Shown: in pieces, positions 20,301-27,420 of the stretch | Numbering within the stretch: the stretch's first letter is position 1 | Layout: the number at the start of each line of letters is the position of its first letter | Assembly: GCA_009602725.1 (NCBI GenBank) | Contig: WELB01000203.1 | Coordinates: 170,197-208,861, forward strand | Direction: 5' to 3' | DNA from: Spirogloea muscicola | Lineage: Eukaryota; Streptophyta; Zygnematophyceae; Spirogloeales; Spirogloeaceae | DNA: 38,665 nt | Made by a program: the position numbers and the translations under genes | The notes under the pieces: generated by a model | Seen by the model: only the letters and a program-made list of their open reading frames with translations | What the model was told of the DNA's origin: nothing | The model's database searches: none

Positions 20301-21400
20301 CCAGAGGGTCAGCTTCCACGCGTGAGAGGATGGGCGTCAGCACCTTGCAGCACCCACGTCGTGCCCACTTGGGAATGTGGCGGAGGTTGTGGAGCCCGTC
20401 GGGGATGAGGAGGGGAAGGAGGTCCACTGTTGCTGCCCAGTGCCAGCTCTCGGGAGAGGGAGGTGGTGGAGGACGGGCTGAGCCCGGCAGGTGCGACGTT
20501 GCTGCCTGCTCTTCGCGGTTTCGTTGGTTCTGGCATGAACGAGCATGGACTGGCAATCCTCTTGGGCGGTAACGGCGCTGGCAGCCCGGACAGGGGACCC
20601 GCGTGGCTGGGGCTTCTCCGAGGCCAGTGCGGGCTGGGCGCTGTTGAGAAGAGCGGCCCTGCCGACGGCGACCGGGTCCAGGGCGGCTTCCGGCTTGATG
20701 ACAGCTTTCCACAACCCGCGCAGGCGGCGGCGGAGGTAGAGGTAACAGAGGAGGTAGAGGGAGCAACGGTGGCGGCTCCGGAGCGGGCACTGGGGGATGA
20801 ACTGGAGAGTGCAAGGGTGGAGCTGGGGGGGGAGAGGGACGGAGCAGAGCCAACAAACTCAAAGGCCGCCAGGTGGGGGAATCACTTGATCGTGGTGGGC
20901 TGACGACAATGCCAACTCGCGGGTCCATGTTCGGAGTTTCGGAGTCTGCATCCGAGGTGGCCGAGCTTGGATGTGCAAGCAGCTGGGCTTGCTCGACAGG
21001 CGCAGACACTCCGACGCCAAGGAACTCGGGCTCCGGTGTCGACGTTGATGTCGTGGTCGCCACAGGCGTGCGCACAATCTGAGGGCTGCGACCCTCGCTC
21101 GCGGCGGCCTCCGCACCCGCTGGAGCAGGGGGAGGGAGAGGAGCTGGAGGGGCCGCTGGGAGGATGGGCAGGGTGGCCCCTGACGCAGTGGCGGCCCTCG
21201 ACGCAGCAGTCGTGCTGCGGGTGCCGTAAGAGCGAGCGGCGCGCCGAAGCGAAGAGCTGCGCGAGCCGCCTCGGCTCTTAGCAGCCCCCAGCATGGCGTC
21301 GGGGCCGGCGGGGGCGCTGGCGCACGCGAGTCAGCGGGCAGCGGACGGCGGCGGCGGCGGCGGCGGCCGCGGACGGCGGCGGGGTGGGTGGGGAGCCGTT
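17350..21400 (-). mobile_element. full-length LINE-A non-LTR retrotransposon (RLE type)
   Basis: A complete single-ORF element with a GGC-rich 5' leader (21295 to about 21400). Its 3' UTR contains TGCTTGCCTTTGTACTTGGC and the hairpin GGCCA..TGGCC (17449-17462), and ends near a CT-rich tract (about 17390-17410). The same 3' end occurs at 925-1125 and 1335-1500, and part of its ORF at 9310-9449. I could not identify a target duplication, so the outer limits are approximate. Confidence 0.85.
17527..21294 (-). CDS. LINE ORF: zinc finger, reverse transcriptase, restriction-like endonuclease (1255 aa)
   Basis: This single protein would carry out target-primed reverse transcription. An N-terminal Pro/Ala/Ser-rich region leads to a CCHC-type finger (C235, C238, H250, C254, in CPGCQRRYRPRGLPVHARSC). 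Reverse-transcriptase blocks follow: GGVRPIAMTEVI (about 545-556), LGLDIANAFNTV (609-620), TRQGDPLSP (667-675) and FPSYADDTHIVG (698-709), with the catalytic Asp pair at 703-704. The C-terminal part has CxC-x11-H-x3-C (1031-1049), then a PD-(D/E)xK-like nuclease: LDIVG (D1101), ALVDVVVTEAY (D1116, E1121) and a later Lys near 1142. It ends DLYVLTRGY. No apurinic-type endonuclease is seen, so the order is that of early-branching RLE LINEs (R2/NeSL-like). The frame is intact for 3.7 kb and all catalytic motifs are present. Confidence 0.93.
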   Translation of the reverse strand: MLGAAKSRGGSRSSSLRRAARSYGTRSTTAASRAATASGATLPILPAAPPAPLPPPAPAGAEAAASEGRSPQIVRTPVATTTSTSTPEPEFLGVGVSAPVEQAQLLAHPSSATSDADSETPNMDPRVGIVVSPPRSSDSPTWRPLSLLALLRPSPPPAPPLHSPVHPPVPAPEPPPLLPLPPLLPLPPPPPARVVESCHQAGSRPGPGRRRQGRSSQQRPARTGLGEAPATRVPCPGCQRRYRPRGLPVHARSCQNQRNREEQAATSHLPGSARPPPPPSPESWHWAATVDLLPLLIPDGLHNLRHIPKWARRGCCKVLTPILSRVEADPLDEAAWALYLLFPKLVLGPLPSFGVGGRKCLQDRLARFASGKWEELAQQRAAAARVALSERRARGGTRNQPSQQSMIGNLARARRFGRAGELSRAAQALCPDPLAANNEATEATLRQLHPPPQHPLEPWVGELPTPLELSADALRTALTKAPRMVSGGPSGWLFEHLRDIFQNGDERSFSLLLSTCRHITRATIPPRIADALNSSHLLALAKPSGGVRPIAMTEVIMRLVTKALCGELKSQLSTHFAPHQFGAGMSCGAEALVHGIRAALDVNPSHMVLGLDIANAFNTVERNAIMEELRDHFPSLIPYFLMAYGRPGRLLWRSEESWTTLWSTTGTRQGDPLSPILFALAHSRALRRTQSLHPNLLFPSYADDTHIVGPPSEVMAAYPLLVHELSTMGLRVCPTKNVAWSPRPLPTNLQLPPGCQTPANGLAVLKVPLGTPSHIAEDLRERLQQHLAPLPSLPLLGDPQLALAILTRCIGQRAGYLQRTVAPTDMVGELYKEFDTSLRQTLASLIQHPSFPSPSSSLQASLPTRMGGLGCRSLEQTAQAAFLGCWHQVASLLPLRFPCLAGPAAEVEEGSLAFQVQLRSIRESALGSFPSLQPLLTPFSALAQAPDKAAQARLVAAVEDERRKALRTMPDIKTNPRSLARLTSLATPGATDWLTTHAIHNAFKISPEAFRTLLQLFLGLPPTCLIGVTQCECGFRTEGGDLATHMLRCPTGPEVVGVHNLLRDALAGLMRDAGYRAIVEVSNVMPITTDSQGGHHRRTLDIVGVQPGGGPRALVDVVVTEAYKSSASTHIAGHAVGGAEQKKLRHYSDYPRSDHLLPAAIDTFGCLGPRFHTLLENIASLEYARREDMLPAQMGMPAAYLSFLRRRVSTCLQRAQAYALHQKAGRALAAGTRASQLPSGIRASASDLYVLTRGY

Positions 21401-21418
21401 CAATAAGTAGGGGGCGAT

Positions 21419-21512
21419 GAGTGATTCTCCTGTAGCTCTTTGAATTTTGTCCATTCTTTTGTGGCTGGCTTCTGCCAGCCCCTCTCTTCTATGGGCGAGC
21501 TCATTCTCTTTC
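21419..21512 (+). mobile_element. 94-bp LINE-B-like 3' tail with 13-bp target duplication
   Basis: It is flanked by AGTAGGGGGCGAT at 21406-21418 and 21513-21525. Inside are TTTGTCCATTCTTTTG, the hairpin GGCTGGC-TTCT-GCCAGCC and ATGGGCGAGC, the LINE-B 3' UTR pattern. The exact flanks fix both ends of the inserted unit. Confidence 0.8.
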
Positions 21513-21609
21513 AGTAGGGGGCGATAGCTGTGATTGGGAAAAGGAATGAAGAGAAGGTCGAAGGCGCCAGGAAAGCCCTAAAGCACCTTTCTTTTCCGCC
21601 GCACTCAGG

Positions 21610-21677
21610 CTCCCTCAGACTCTGTCCATTCTTTTGGGCTGGCCTTTCCCAGCCACCAGTCAATCTGGCCGCGCTTC
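21610..21677 (+). mobile_element. LINE-C 3' tail
   Basis: CCCTCAGACTCTGTCCATTC, the hairpin GGGCTGG..CCAGCC and CCAGTCAATCTGGCCGCGCT: a truncated LINE-C 3' UTR on the plus strand, next to an older LINE-B tail that starts at about 21678. Confidence 0.65.
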
Positions 21678-22012
21678 CTTGTCTTTTTGGGTTGGCTTTG
21701 CCAGCAGAAGAAGAAAGTGCTCGCCCATTGAGAAAAGGGGCTGGAACAACCAGCCCGAAAAAGAATGAACAGAGTACGAGAAGGGGGCCAGGGGAAGCGC
21801 TAAGTAACAGAAACAAAGCTGCTACGAGACACTCAGTAACCCCTGCTAAGCAGCCGCAGATCAGAGATGCTGGGCTCCTGGAAGTGGGTCCCCTGGCCAG
21901 AGCCAGAGGCAGCAGCGAGGGCTCTGCCGGCACGAAGGTGCAGCGCCCGGGCCATGGACCTCTGCCAGCCTTTGCCAGCCCCTCTTCTCAATGGGCGGGC
22001 ACTTTCATCTAA
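21678..22012 (+). mobile_element. old LINE-B tail split by a nested insertion
   Basis: The halves 21678-21705 and 21971-22012 join into a LINE-B-type tail: TTGTCTTTTTG, hairpin GGTTGGC-TTT-GCCAGCC, then CAATGGGCGGGCACTTTCAT. TTTGCCAGC is present at both break ends (21697-21705 and 21971-21979), so the intervening copy inserted at the hairpin loop. Confidence 0.7.
21706..21970 (-). mobile_element. LINE-B 3' end nested in an older tail, 9-bp target duplication
   Basis: The minus strand carries LINE-B C-terminal codons (related to the VHLRAGRALAAASGSGQG region), a stop, and the 3' UTR with GGGCTGGTTGTTCCAGCCC. It is flanked by TTTGCCAGC. It is nearly identical to the copy at 31383-31586 over about 200 bp, so both are probably recent. 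Confidence 0.75.
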
Positions 22013-22516
22013 AGCACAGCGCGACTGAAGTGGCTAACCGGAAACTGCACACAGCAACCCAAGTGGCCACTGGGTGCTCAATGTCATCTAGCCAGACAAG
22101 AAACGTGAACTTGAACTATGGTGATAGCTGACTAATGGCCAATCGCTGTTCTGGCCGACGGGTAATGTCTTGGGGGGGGGACATTCGGCTCCGCTTCCGG
22201 AATGGCCATGCGGGTCATCCCGCCACGGCGGACGAGCGGTCCGACGTGGAGTCCTTTAGCGGGCATCTCCTGCCACGGTGGAGGGGAGCACCTGCCACGC
22301 TGGCGGCTGGCAACGGTTAGCTGGATGAATAGACGTGGCGCCCGGGCATTCGTCGAGGCCGCCTGCCCGGCAGCTTCCTAATAAATGTGTATCTGCCCCT
22401 CAATATGCTTACCTCCGTACTTTAGCCATTCATGCCCTCCATTCATCACTTAATACACACTCCATTCTCAGCGCCGCCACTGGCAGCCATCGGCCTCGGC
22501 GGCAGACGCGGCGGCA

Positions 22517-22552
<36 letters not shown>

Positions 22553-23246
22553 TCACTGCGCAAGCTCGTACTCGCCCCGCCGTCAGCCGGGAGCCACCTC
22601 ATCGGCCGGGGAGCGAGACGGTGCTGGCTGAGGGGCCTGGCAGAAGCGGCAGCGGCAGCAGCGGCAGCCCGTGGCCGAGCCTCAAGCTGCGGGGCGCCAG
22701 TTGCTGGCTTAGACGGAGCCGCTGTTGTGGCATCAAGCGGTGCGGCGACGCGGCTCGACCTCTCACGACAACCGCTGCCAGTGTCCTTGGAAGCTGAATT
22801 GGACGTGCAAACCAGGGACACACGCTAGTCCGTGCCAGCCCGGGGGATCCGGGCAGCCGAGGGTTTCACGGAGCAGCCGCCTTCTTCTGCTTTCACCACA
22901 GCAGACACTCTGCGTGAAGCTGCTCATCGGTAATGCCCCTTTGCTCGCAGGATTGGTTCAAATCCCTGTGAGTGGCTGCTGGTCAACTGCTAGTCAGATA
23001 CTTGAGAGGCTAAGGATGTCAAATCGTTGCTGGCCGCTGGCGGCCTGCGGCATGCTCATGGCAGGCTTCTCTTTCACATACAGCTGCACTCGTCCTCTTG
23101 CATCTGCGATAAGGCCTGAAAAGGCATGCAAATACTCATTTTCTTATCAATCTTAGGCCTTCTCCTTTCTCAGGTGGCGTTGCTTGTCTTGCTCAGGGAG
23201 GAAATGAGCGTGCAGTGTCCGGCCCCGTGACAAAGTCGCGCCGCCC
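22013..23246. other. upstream region of the PLAC8-type gene with CGG repeat
   Basis: No gene is recognised. A CGG/GGC repeat at about 22498-22550 and further GC-rich low-complexity sequence to 22800 keep many frames open without protein-like content. It may contain the promoter and 5' UTR of the gene starting at 23247. Confidence 0.4.
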
Positions 23247-25508
23247 ATGGCGGATCGTGCACAAGCGCACTCGCTCGACAGCGGGGAGCTGAGCCCAGGG
23301 CTGATGGGCGCGGCTGCCGCCGGGCCTGCCTCAGAGCCGGGGACGTCAAATGTAGCACCCTTTGATAAGGAGCCCATATTTAGCGCCAATTCGCTGTCTA
23401 GGAGCTCGTCCGTGCGCGTTCAAGACCTTCTTCTGCGGCCGTCCACTACCATAAAGGTCAGCTCCTGCAGCAACATTGGCCTAGCCTTGCTCCTATCTAG
23501 CTCAGTCAGTGCTTCCAACTTGGTCTTGACTTTCAGCTAAGAAGAGCCAGGCGGTCATGGCTCAGCATCCTCCCTGCTTTGGTCTCTATGCAGATCCTGG
23601 CCGAGAAGCGGGAGGAGGTGTCGGCCCAGGTGCCCTCAGAGCGTTTACCGCTCAGCGAAGGCATCCACCTCCCTGCCGTTGGCGACGTGCTGTGGGCAGA
23701 CCTTCGGCGGGACTGCTGGGCATGGATTCAGCATCCCAAGAACATGCTGCTCTTTCTATGGATCGTGGCCGTTGCTGTCTCCGGCGGCATCCTCTTCCTT
23801 GTGATGACTGGCATCCTCAACTCGCAGATCCCTCGCAAGAGCGACCGCAATGCGTGGTTTGAGACATGCAACCAGGTCAGCAGTGCCCTTTTCCCACCTC
23901 CTGTGGCCTCCTGTCAAGGATCGCCCAAAATCTCAGCCCTCCAGAAGGAGCTGACTCTGTATGAACTTCTTGTGACTATGTATACTTACCTTGGAGGTCA
24001 AGGTGATCTGTCTGAAATTGACTTGGTGACATACGGAAAGTGCTGTGCCTGCCATGCTACAGTGTGCGACCCCGTTGCTTACTGCGCTCATGTTTCTTGG
24101 GAGACGCAGATCCTCAATGGACTGTTTACGCTGCTGTGCGTGGTGCTCCACCCAGGACGGGTGCAGCACGCCATCTGGCTGCACAATTGGCAACCCAAGG
24201 ACGTGCAGAAAATGCGCAAGATCTACTGCAAGCACTGCACACGGAAGCCCAATGAGTGGTATCACATGCTAGTTGTCGTTTTCCTCCTCAATCTCAATTG
24301 TGTCTCACAGGTGAGTGCGTGATTCCTCTATGAGGCTCTGTGTTAGCTGTTTACACGCCATTTTCGTGCTGGGCATGCCTTTGCATCACTGTTCACTTGA
24401 AGGACAATGTACATGATTTATCTTGCCTCTCTTGGTTTGCTTGCTGAGCTTCTTCTTTTAGAGGTCAACGCGGTGGTCCTCCCCTTAAATCTTGTCAACT
24501 CATATAAGGAAGGGATGGGAGCCCTTGTTGTGTCCACGACTCTTGAGCAACTCTTCAGCTAGACAATGCAACAATCACTGCGCAGAAGCTGACGCAGAAT
24601 GTTTGCTCGTCACTGCTTTCTCAGTATTGCCTAGCTGGGCTGAACTGGAGCTACCCGCGCCACACACGGCCAGCAATTGGCGTTGCTCTGTGCCTGTCTG
24701 CCGCCATCGGGTCCGCCGCAGCAGCAGGGTTGTACAACATCCTTAGCCCGCTGGGCAGAGAGTACGAATTCGACGGCAATGCGAGCGAGCGAAGCATGAG
24801 CCCCTGGCTAGAGCGCCAGGCGACAATGTCAGATCACGGCAAGATCGTGGACAAACCTGAGTGGCGCGGCGAGGCTGTGCCAGCAACTGGCGCGTCACCC
24901 TGCTTTCCTCCCTCTGCCTTGTCTGCGTGTTTGGCATTAATGCGGAGCGGCTGGGCTGGGGTAACAAGTTCCTCCACATGGTCACCTTCGTGCTCTTTCT
25001 CTCCGCGCCCTTTCTCATCTTCAACCTCGCCGCTATAAACCTGGATGGGAATGCCAGAACTGCGCTGGGCGTGACAGGTATCATCCTGTCGCTCTTTGGA
25101 GTGCTTTATGGCGGCTACTGGCGCATCAAGACGCGGGTGCGATACCGGCTGCCAGCGTACACGTGGTGCTGTCGTAGTGCCAACGCCAGCGATTGCACGC
25201 TCTGGCTGTTCTGCAGCTGCTGCGCACTGAGTCAGGAGGTACGGACTGCGGAGTACTACGAGGTTGGCGACCACAAGCTCTTTGTCAAGCAAGCCAAACC
25301 AGTGGGAGAGATACCTTTAGGGCAGCAACCTAGCAGCGACAATGGGCCCATGCCTTACAAGGAGGACACTAGAAAAGCGTCAAAGCATCCGCCGCTGTTC
25401 ACAATACCATCAGCTGACCCAGCACTCCTCGAGGCCTATGCGCGAGACCAGCACCTGGAAGCTGGCCAGATCGAAGCGCCGCTTCGCATGCAGCCGCTAC
25501 ACCGCTAG
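23247..25508 (+). CDS. DUF2985 / PLAC8-domain membrane protein
   Basis: A multi-span membrane protein of the plant-type DUF2985-PLAC8 family, whose biochemical role is not established. Exons: 23247-23456, 23594-23875, 24110-24310 and 24625-25508, all joined in phase 0. Exon 2 has ILFLVMTGILNS. Exon 3 has HPGRVQHAIWLHNWQPKDV, KHCTRKPNEWYHML and LLNLNCVSQ. Exon 4 has RPAIGVALCLSAAIGSAAAA, GLYNILSPLGREYEFDG, FGINAERLGWGN, APFLIFNLAAINLDG, FGVLYGGYWRIKTR and the PLAC8 segment DCTLWLFCSC then ALSQEVRTAEYYEV. In exon 4, PEWRGE and the following ASNWRVTLL lie in different frames. One nucleotide is missing near 24871-24876, so the gene is frameshifted or the assembly is wrong there. The start ATG has a good context (GCCGCCCATGG). 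TGTAA motifs follow the stop at 25530 and 25562. Confidence 0.88.
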
Positions 25509-25529
25509 AGAAGTGTCTGGGGCTAGTTT

Positions 25530-25566
25530 TGTAAGCATACCCTGTACAGCAGTAGGTTGTCTGTAA
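25530..25566 (+). terminator. candidate TGTAA polyadenylation signals
   Basis: TGTAA occurs at 25530-25534 and 25562-25566, 22 and 54 bp past the stop codon at 25508. TGTAA is the usual polyadenylation motif in green algae. The spacing suits a short 3' UTR. Confidence 0.5.
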
Positions 25567-26156
25567 GGTCCAGTAGGAGTACTTGGGTGTCTACTTCATG
25601 GTACCTGACTTGTAGTGTAGGCACTCACTATTGTCCGGTATTTGTGTCTCGGCTCAAACATTGAGCACTCAAGTTACTAACCTGAGATGCACATATGCTA
25701 GGCTGTGCACCTCGCTTGTGTGCCAGCCAGTGCCCATGGAAGGCGATATACAATTGCCAAGTCAACTTCAAAAGGGCTCTAGAGGCTAATTTATTGCCAT
25801 ATGCCATGTCTCATTATCGTCATGCCTCGAGATTGCTACGAGTTGCTGAGCTTTACTTCTGGTGCTTGCTAGCTAAGACACAGGCACGAGCACAATGCCG
25901 TCATACTATTGTGCTTCTACCTACTCCATCTGCAAATGAATGCAAACCGTTGCAAGCTAACTTCCACAATTACCGAATTTCCAAGAAGAAAAGGAGAGGA
26001 AGCTATGCCAAGCAGTAGCTTCGGAAAAAGAGAACGGCTGTTCCCTAGAAGCGTCGTTCTCCGTTGGGGCGAGGGCTGTGAAAAGCGCAGCCCAGCTCGG
26101 TAGTCTCGATGCCGGCGGCCTTGCTCGCACCTGAACATCCCCGAGCTCCCGTGCTC
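25567..26156. other. no gene recognised
   Basis: 3' flank of the PLAC8-type gene grading into repeat-derived sequence. At about 26085 GAGGGCTGTGAAAAGCGCAG recalls other LINE-type hairpin remnants, but I cannot delimit an element. Confidence 0.35.
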
Positions 26157-26470
26157 GAGAAGAGAAAGCGTGGCCAGATTGACTGGTGGCTGGGAAAGGC
26201 CAGCCCAAAAGAATGGACAAGGTCTGAGGGAGCTTGAGTGCGAACGACTAGGACTAAGACATCAGCCAGGGAACGCTCAGTAACCTCTAGACAGGAAATG
26301 CAGATCCGAGTAGCTAGCTGGTGGAAAGACGTCGCCCTGACGGAAGCCGGAGGCCGCCGCCAAATCTCGGCCTGCGCGCAAGTGAACCGCGAAGGCGAGG
26401 GACCGCTGCATCGAGACGGCCAAACGCACACGGAACACCTGAGCGAGGGACCCGGCTACGTTGAAGCAAA
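26157..26470 (-). mobile_element. LINE-C 3' end with C-terminal coding sequence
   Basis: The minus strand encodes GSLAQVFRVRLAVSMQRSLA, then VHLRAGRDLAAASG and SYSDLHFLSRGY-stop. This parallels the LINE-A C-terminus (RVSTCLQRAQAYALHQKAGR ... DLYVLTRGY). The 3' UTR has GCGTTCCCTGGCTGATGTC, CCTTGTCCATTCTTTTGGGC and the CCAGCC hairpin. The upstream part is missing. A hairpin (AGCTCACTGCT / AGCAGTGAGCT, 26471-26496) abuts the truncated end. Confidence 0.75.
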
Positions 26471-26500
26471 AGCTCACTGCTCGAGAGCAGTGAGCTCTTC

Positions 26501-26611
26501 AGAAGAAAGTGCTCGCCCATTGAGAATAGGGGCTGGAACAACCAGCCCGAAAAAGAATGAACAGAGTACGAGAAGGGGGCCAGGGGAAGCGCTAAGAAAC
26601 AGAAACAAAGC
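26501..26611 (-). mobile_element. 111-bp LINE-B 3' UTR copy with 8-bp target duplication
   Basis: It is flanked by AGCTCTTC at 26493-26500 and 26612-26619. It contains only the 3' UTR from the GTTTCTTAGCGCTT region through the hairpin to GGGCGAGCACTTTC. It is inverted relative to the copy at 26656-26769. Confidence 0.8.
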
Positions 26612-26619
26612 AGCTCTTC

Positions 26620-26815
26620 CCTCAGACCTTGTCCATTCTTTTGGGCTGGCCTTTCTCGTAGCAGCTTTGTTTCTGTTACTTAGCGCTTCCCCTGGCCCCC
26701 TTCTCGTACTCTGTTCATTCTTTTTCGGGCTGGTTGTTCCAGCCCCTATTCTCAATGGGCGAGCACTTTCTTTCCCAGCCACCAGTCAGTCTGGCCGCGC
26801 TTCCTCCTTCGCACA
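26620..26815 (+). mobile_element. LINE-C tail interrupted at its hairpin
   Basis: The halves 26620-26655 (CCTTGTCCATTCTTTTGGGC, TGGCCTTTC) and 26775-26815 (CCAGCCACCAGTCAGTCTGG) make one LINE-C tail. It is split between the two arms of its hairpin by the LINE-B copy at 26656-26769, with CTTTC duplicated at the break. Confidence 0.75.
26656..26769 (+). mobile_element. LINE-B 3' UTR inserted in the LINE-C hairpin loop
   Basis: A 114-bp plus-strand LINE-B 3' UTR between CTTTC at 26651-26655 and CTTTC at 26770-26774. With the minus copy at 26501-26611 it forms an almost perfect inverted pair of about 105-bp arms around a 44-bp spacer. Confidence 0.75.
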
Positions 26816-27420
26816 ACAGCTTATCCAAGTTATGGCACTGGCTGTTTTCTTAAGCAGCTATTCCAAAGGGGGCGGGCATTCCCTTCGGGCTGGCCTCTCA
26901 CAGCGACTGCTCTCATTGTGGACGCGCTTCTCTTTTGTGTGGTAAGCCAGCCCCGAACGAATGAACAAGGTCTAGAGGGGCTCGAGAGAAGCTCTGAAGT
27001 GGGGACCCGAGCCATCACACTCTATGCGCAGCATCGGCGGCCGCCCTTGGGTGTCCCACAGACGAGGCCCAGTTGTATCCGGCAAGGCCGGCGCTCGGCG
27101 CTCCTGGGGTGACCGTCGCCGGATCTCGCCACGCCCTCCGCAGCGCGGCGCAGACCTCGGAGAGCTCGTCGAGGAGCCTGCGCAGACCCTAAACCTGAAT
27201 CCAGAACCCTAGACCCGAAACCCGAAACCCCGATGCGGCAGGCGTGCGGCGGCGGTGCCGCTCGCTGCCGAGCCAGGTGGGCGCCCACTACGGCGCTGGT
27301 GCAAGTCTTGGCGTTGCTTTGATCGTTTCAATTGCCATCAGTTTGCGGCACTTGGCAATGGCTCGCCACTGGGGCTCGTGGAGCTGAGCGGCGCTCTGCT
27401 GCTCGGCCGCCTCAGCCACT
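26816..27420. promoter_or_regulatory. upstream region of the presenilin gene
   Basis: It contains another hairpin-like remnant (TTCGGGCTGGCCTCTCACAG, near 26886-26905), a CCCTAAA-type array (about 27185-27232) and GC-rich sequence up to the ATG. The presenilin promoter should lie here, but no core element is clear. Confidence 0.4.
27185..27232 (-). repeat. degenerate CCCTAAA array
   Basis: ACCCTAAACC, GAACCCTAGACCC, GAAACCCGAAACCCC: telomere-type repeats on the minus strand, about 190 bp upstream of the presenilin start. Confidence 0.65.

Noticed and set aside
17402-21515. CTTTCAGTAGG at 17411-17421 and CTTTCAGTAGG near 21508 as the LINE-A target duplication
   Set aside because: The right copy lies beyond a separate 94-bp insertion whose own 13-bp duplication explains AGTAGGGGGCGAT, and the left lies inside the probable 3' UTR. 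The match is likely chance.
22432-22821. Open frames on both strands around the CGG repeat at 22.5 kb
   Set aside because: Poly-Gly and poly-Ala from a trinucleotide repeat, with no protein-like flanks.
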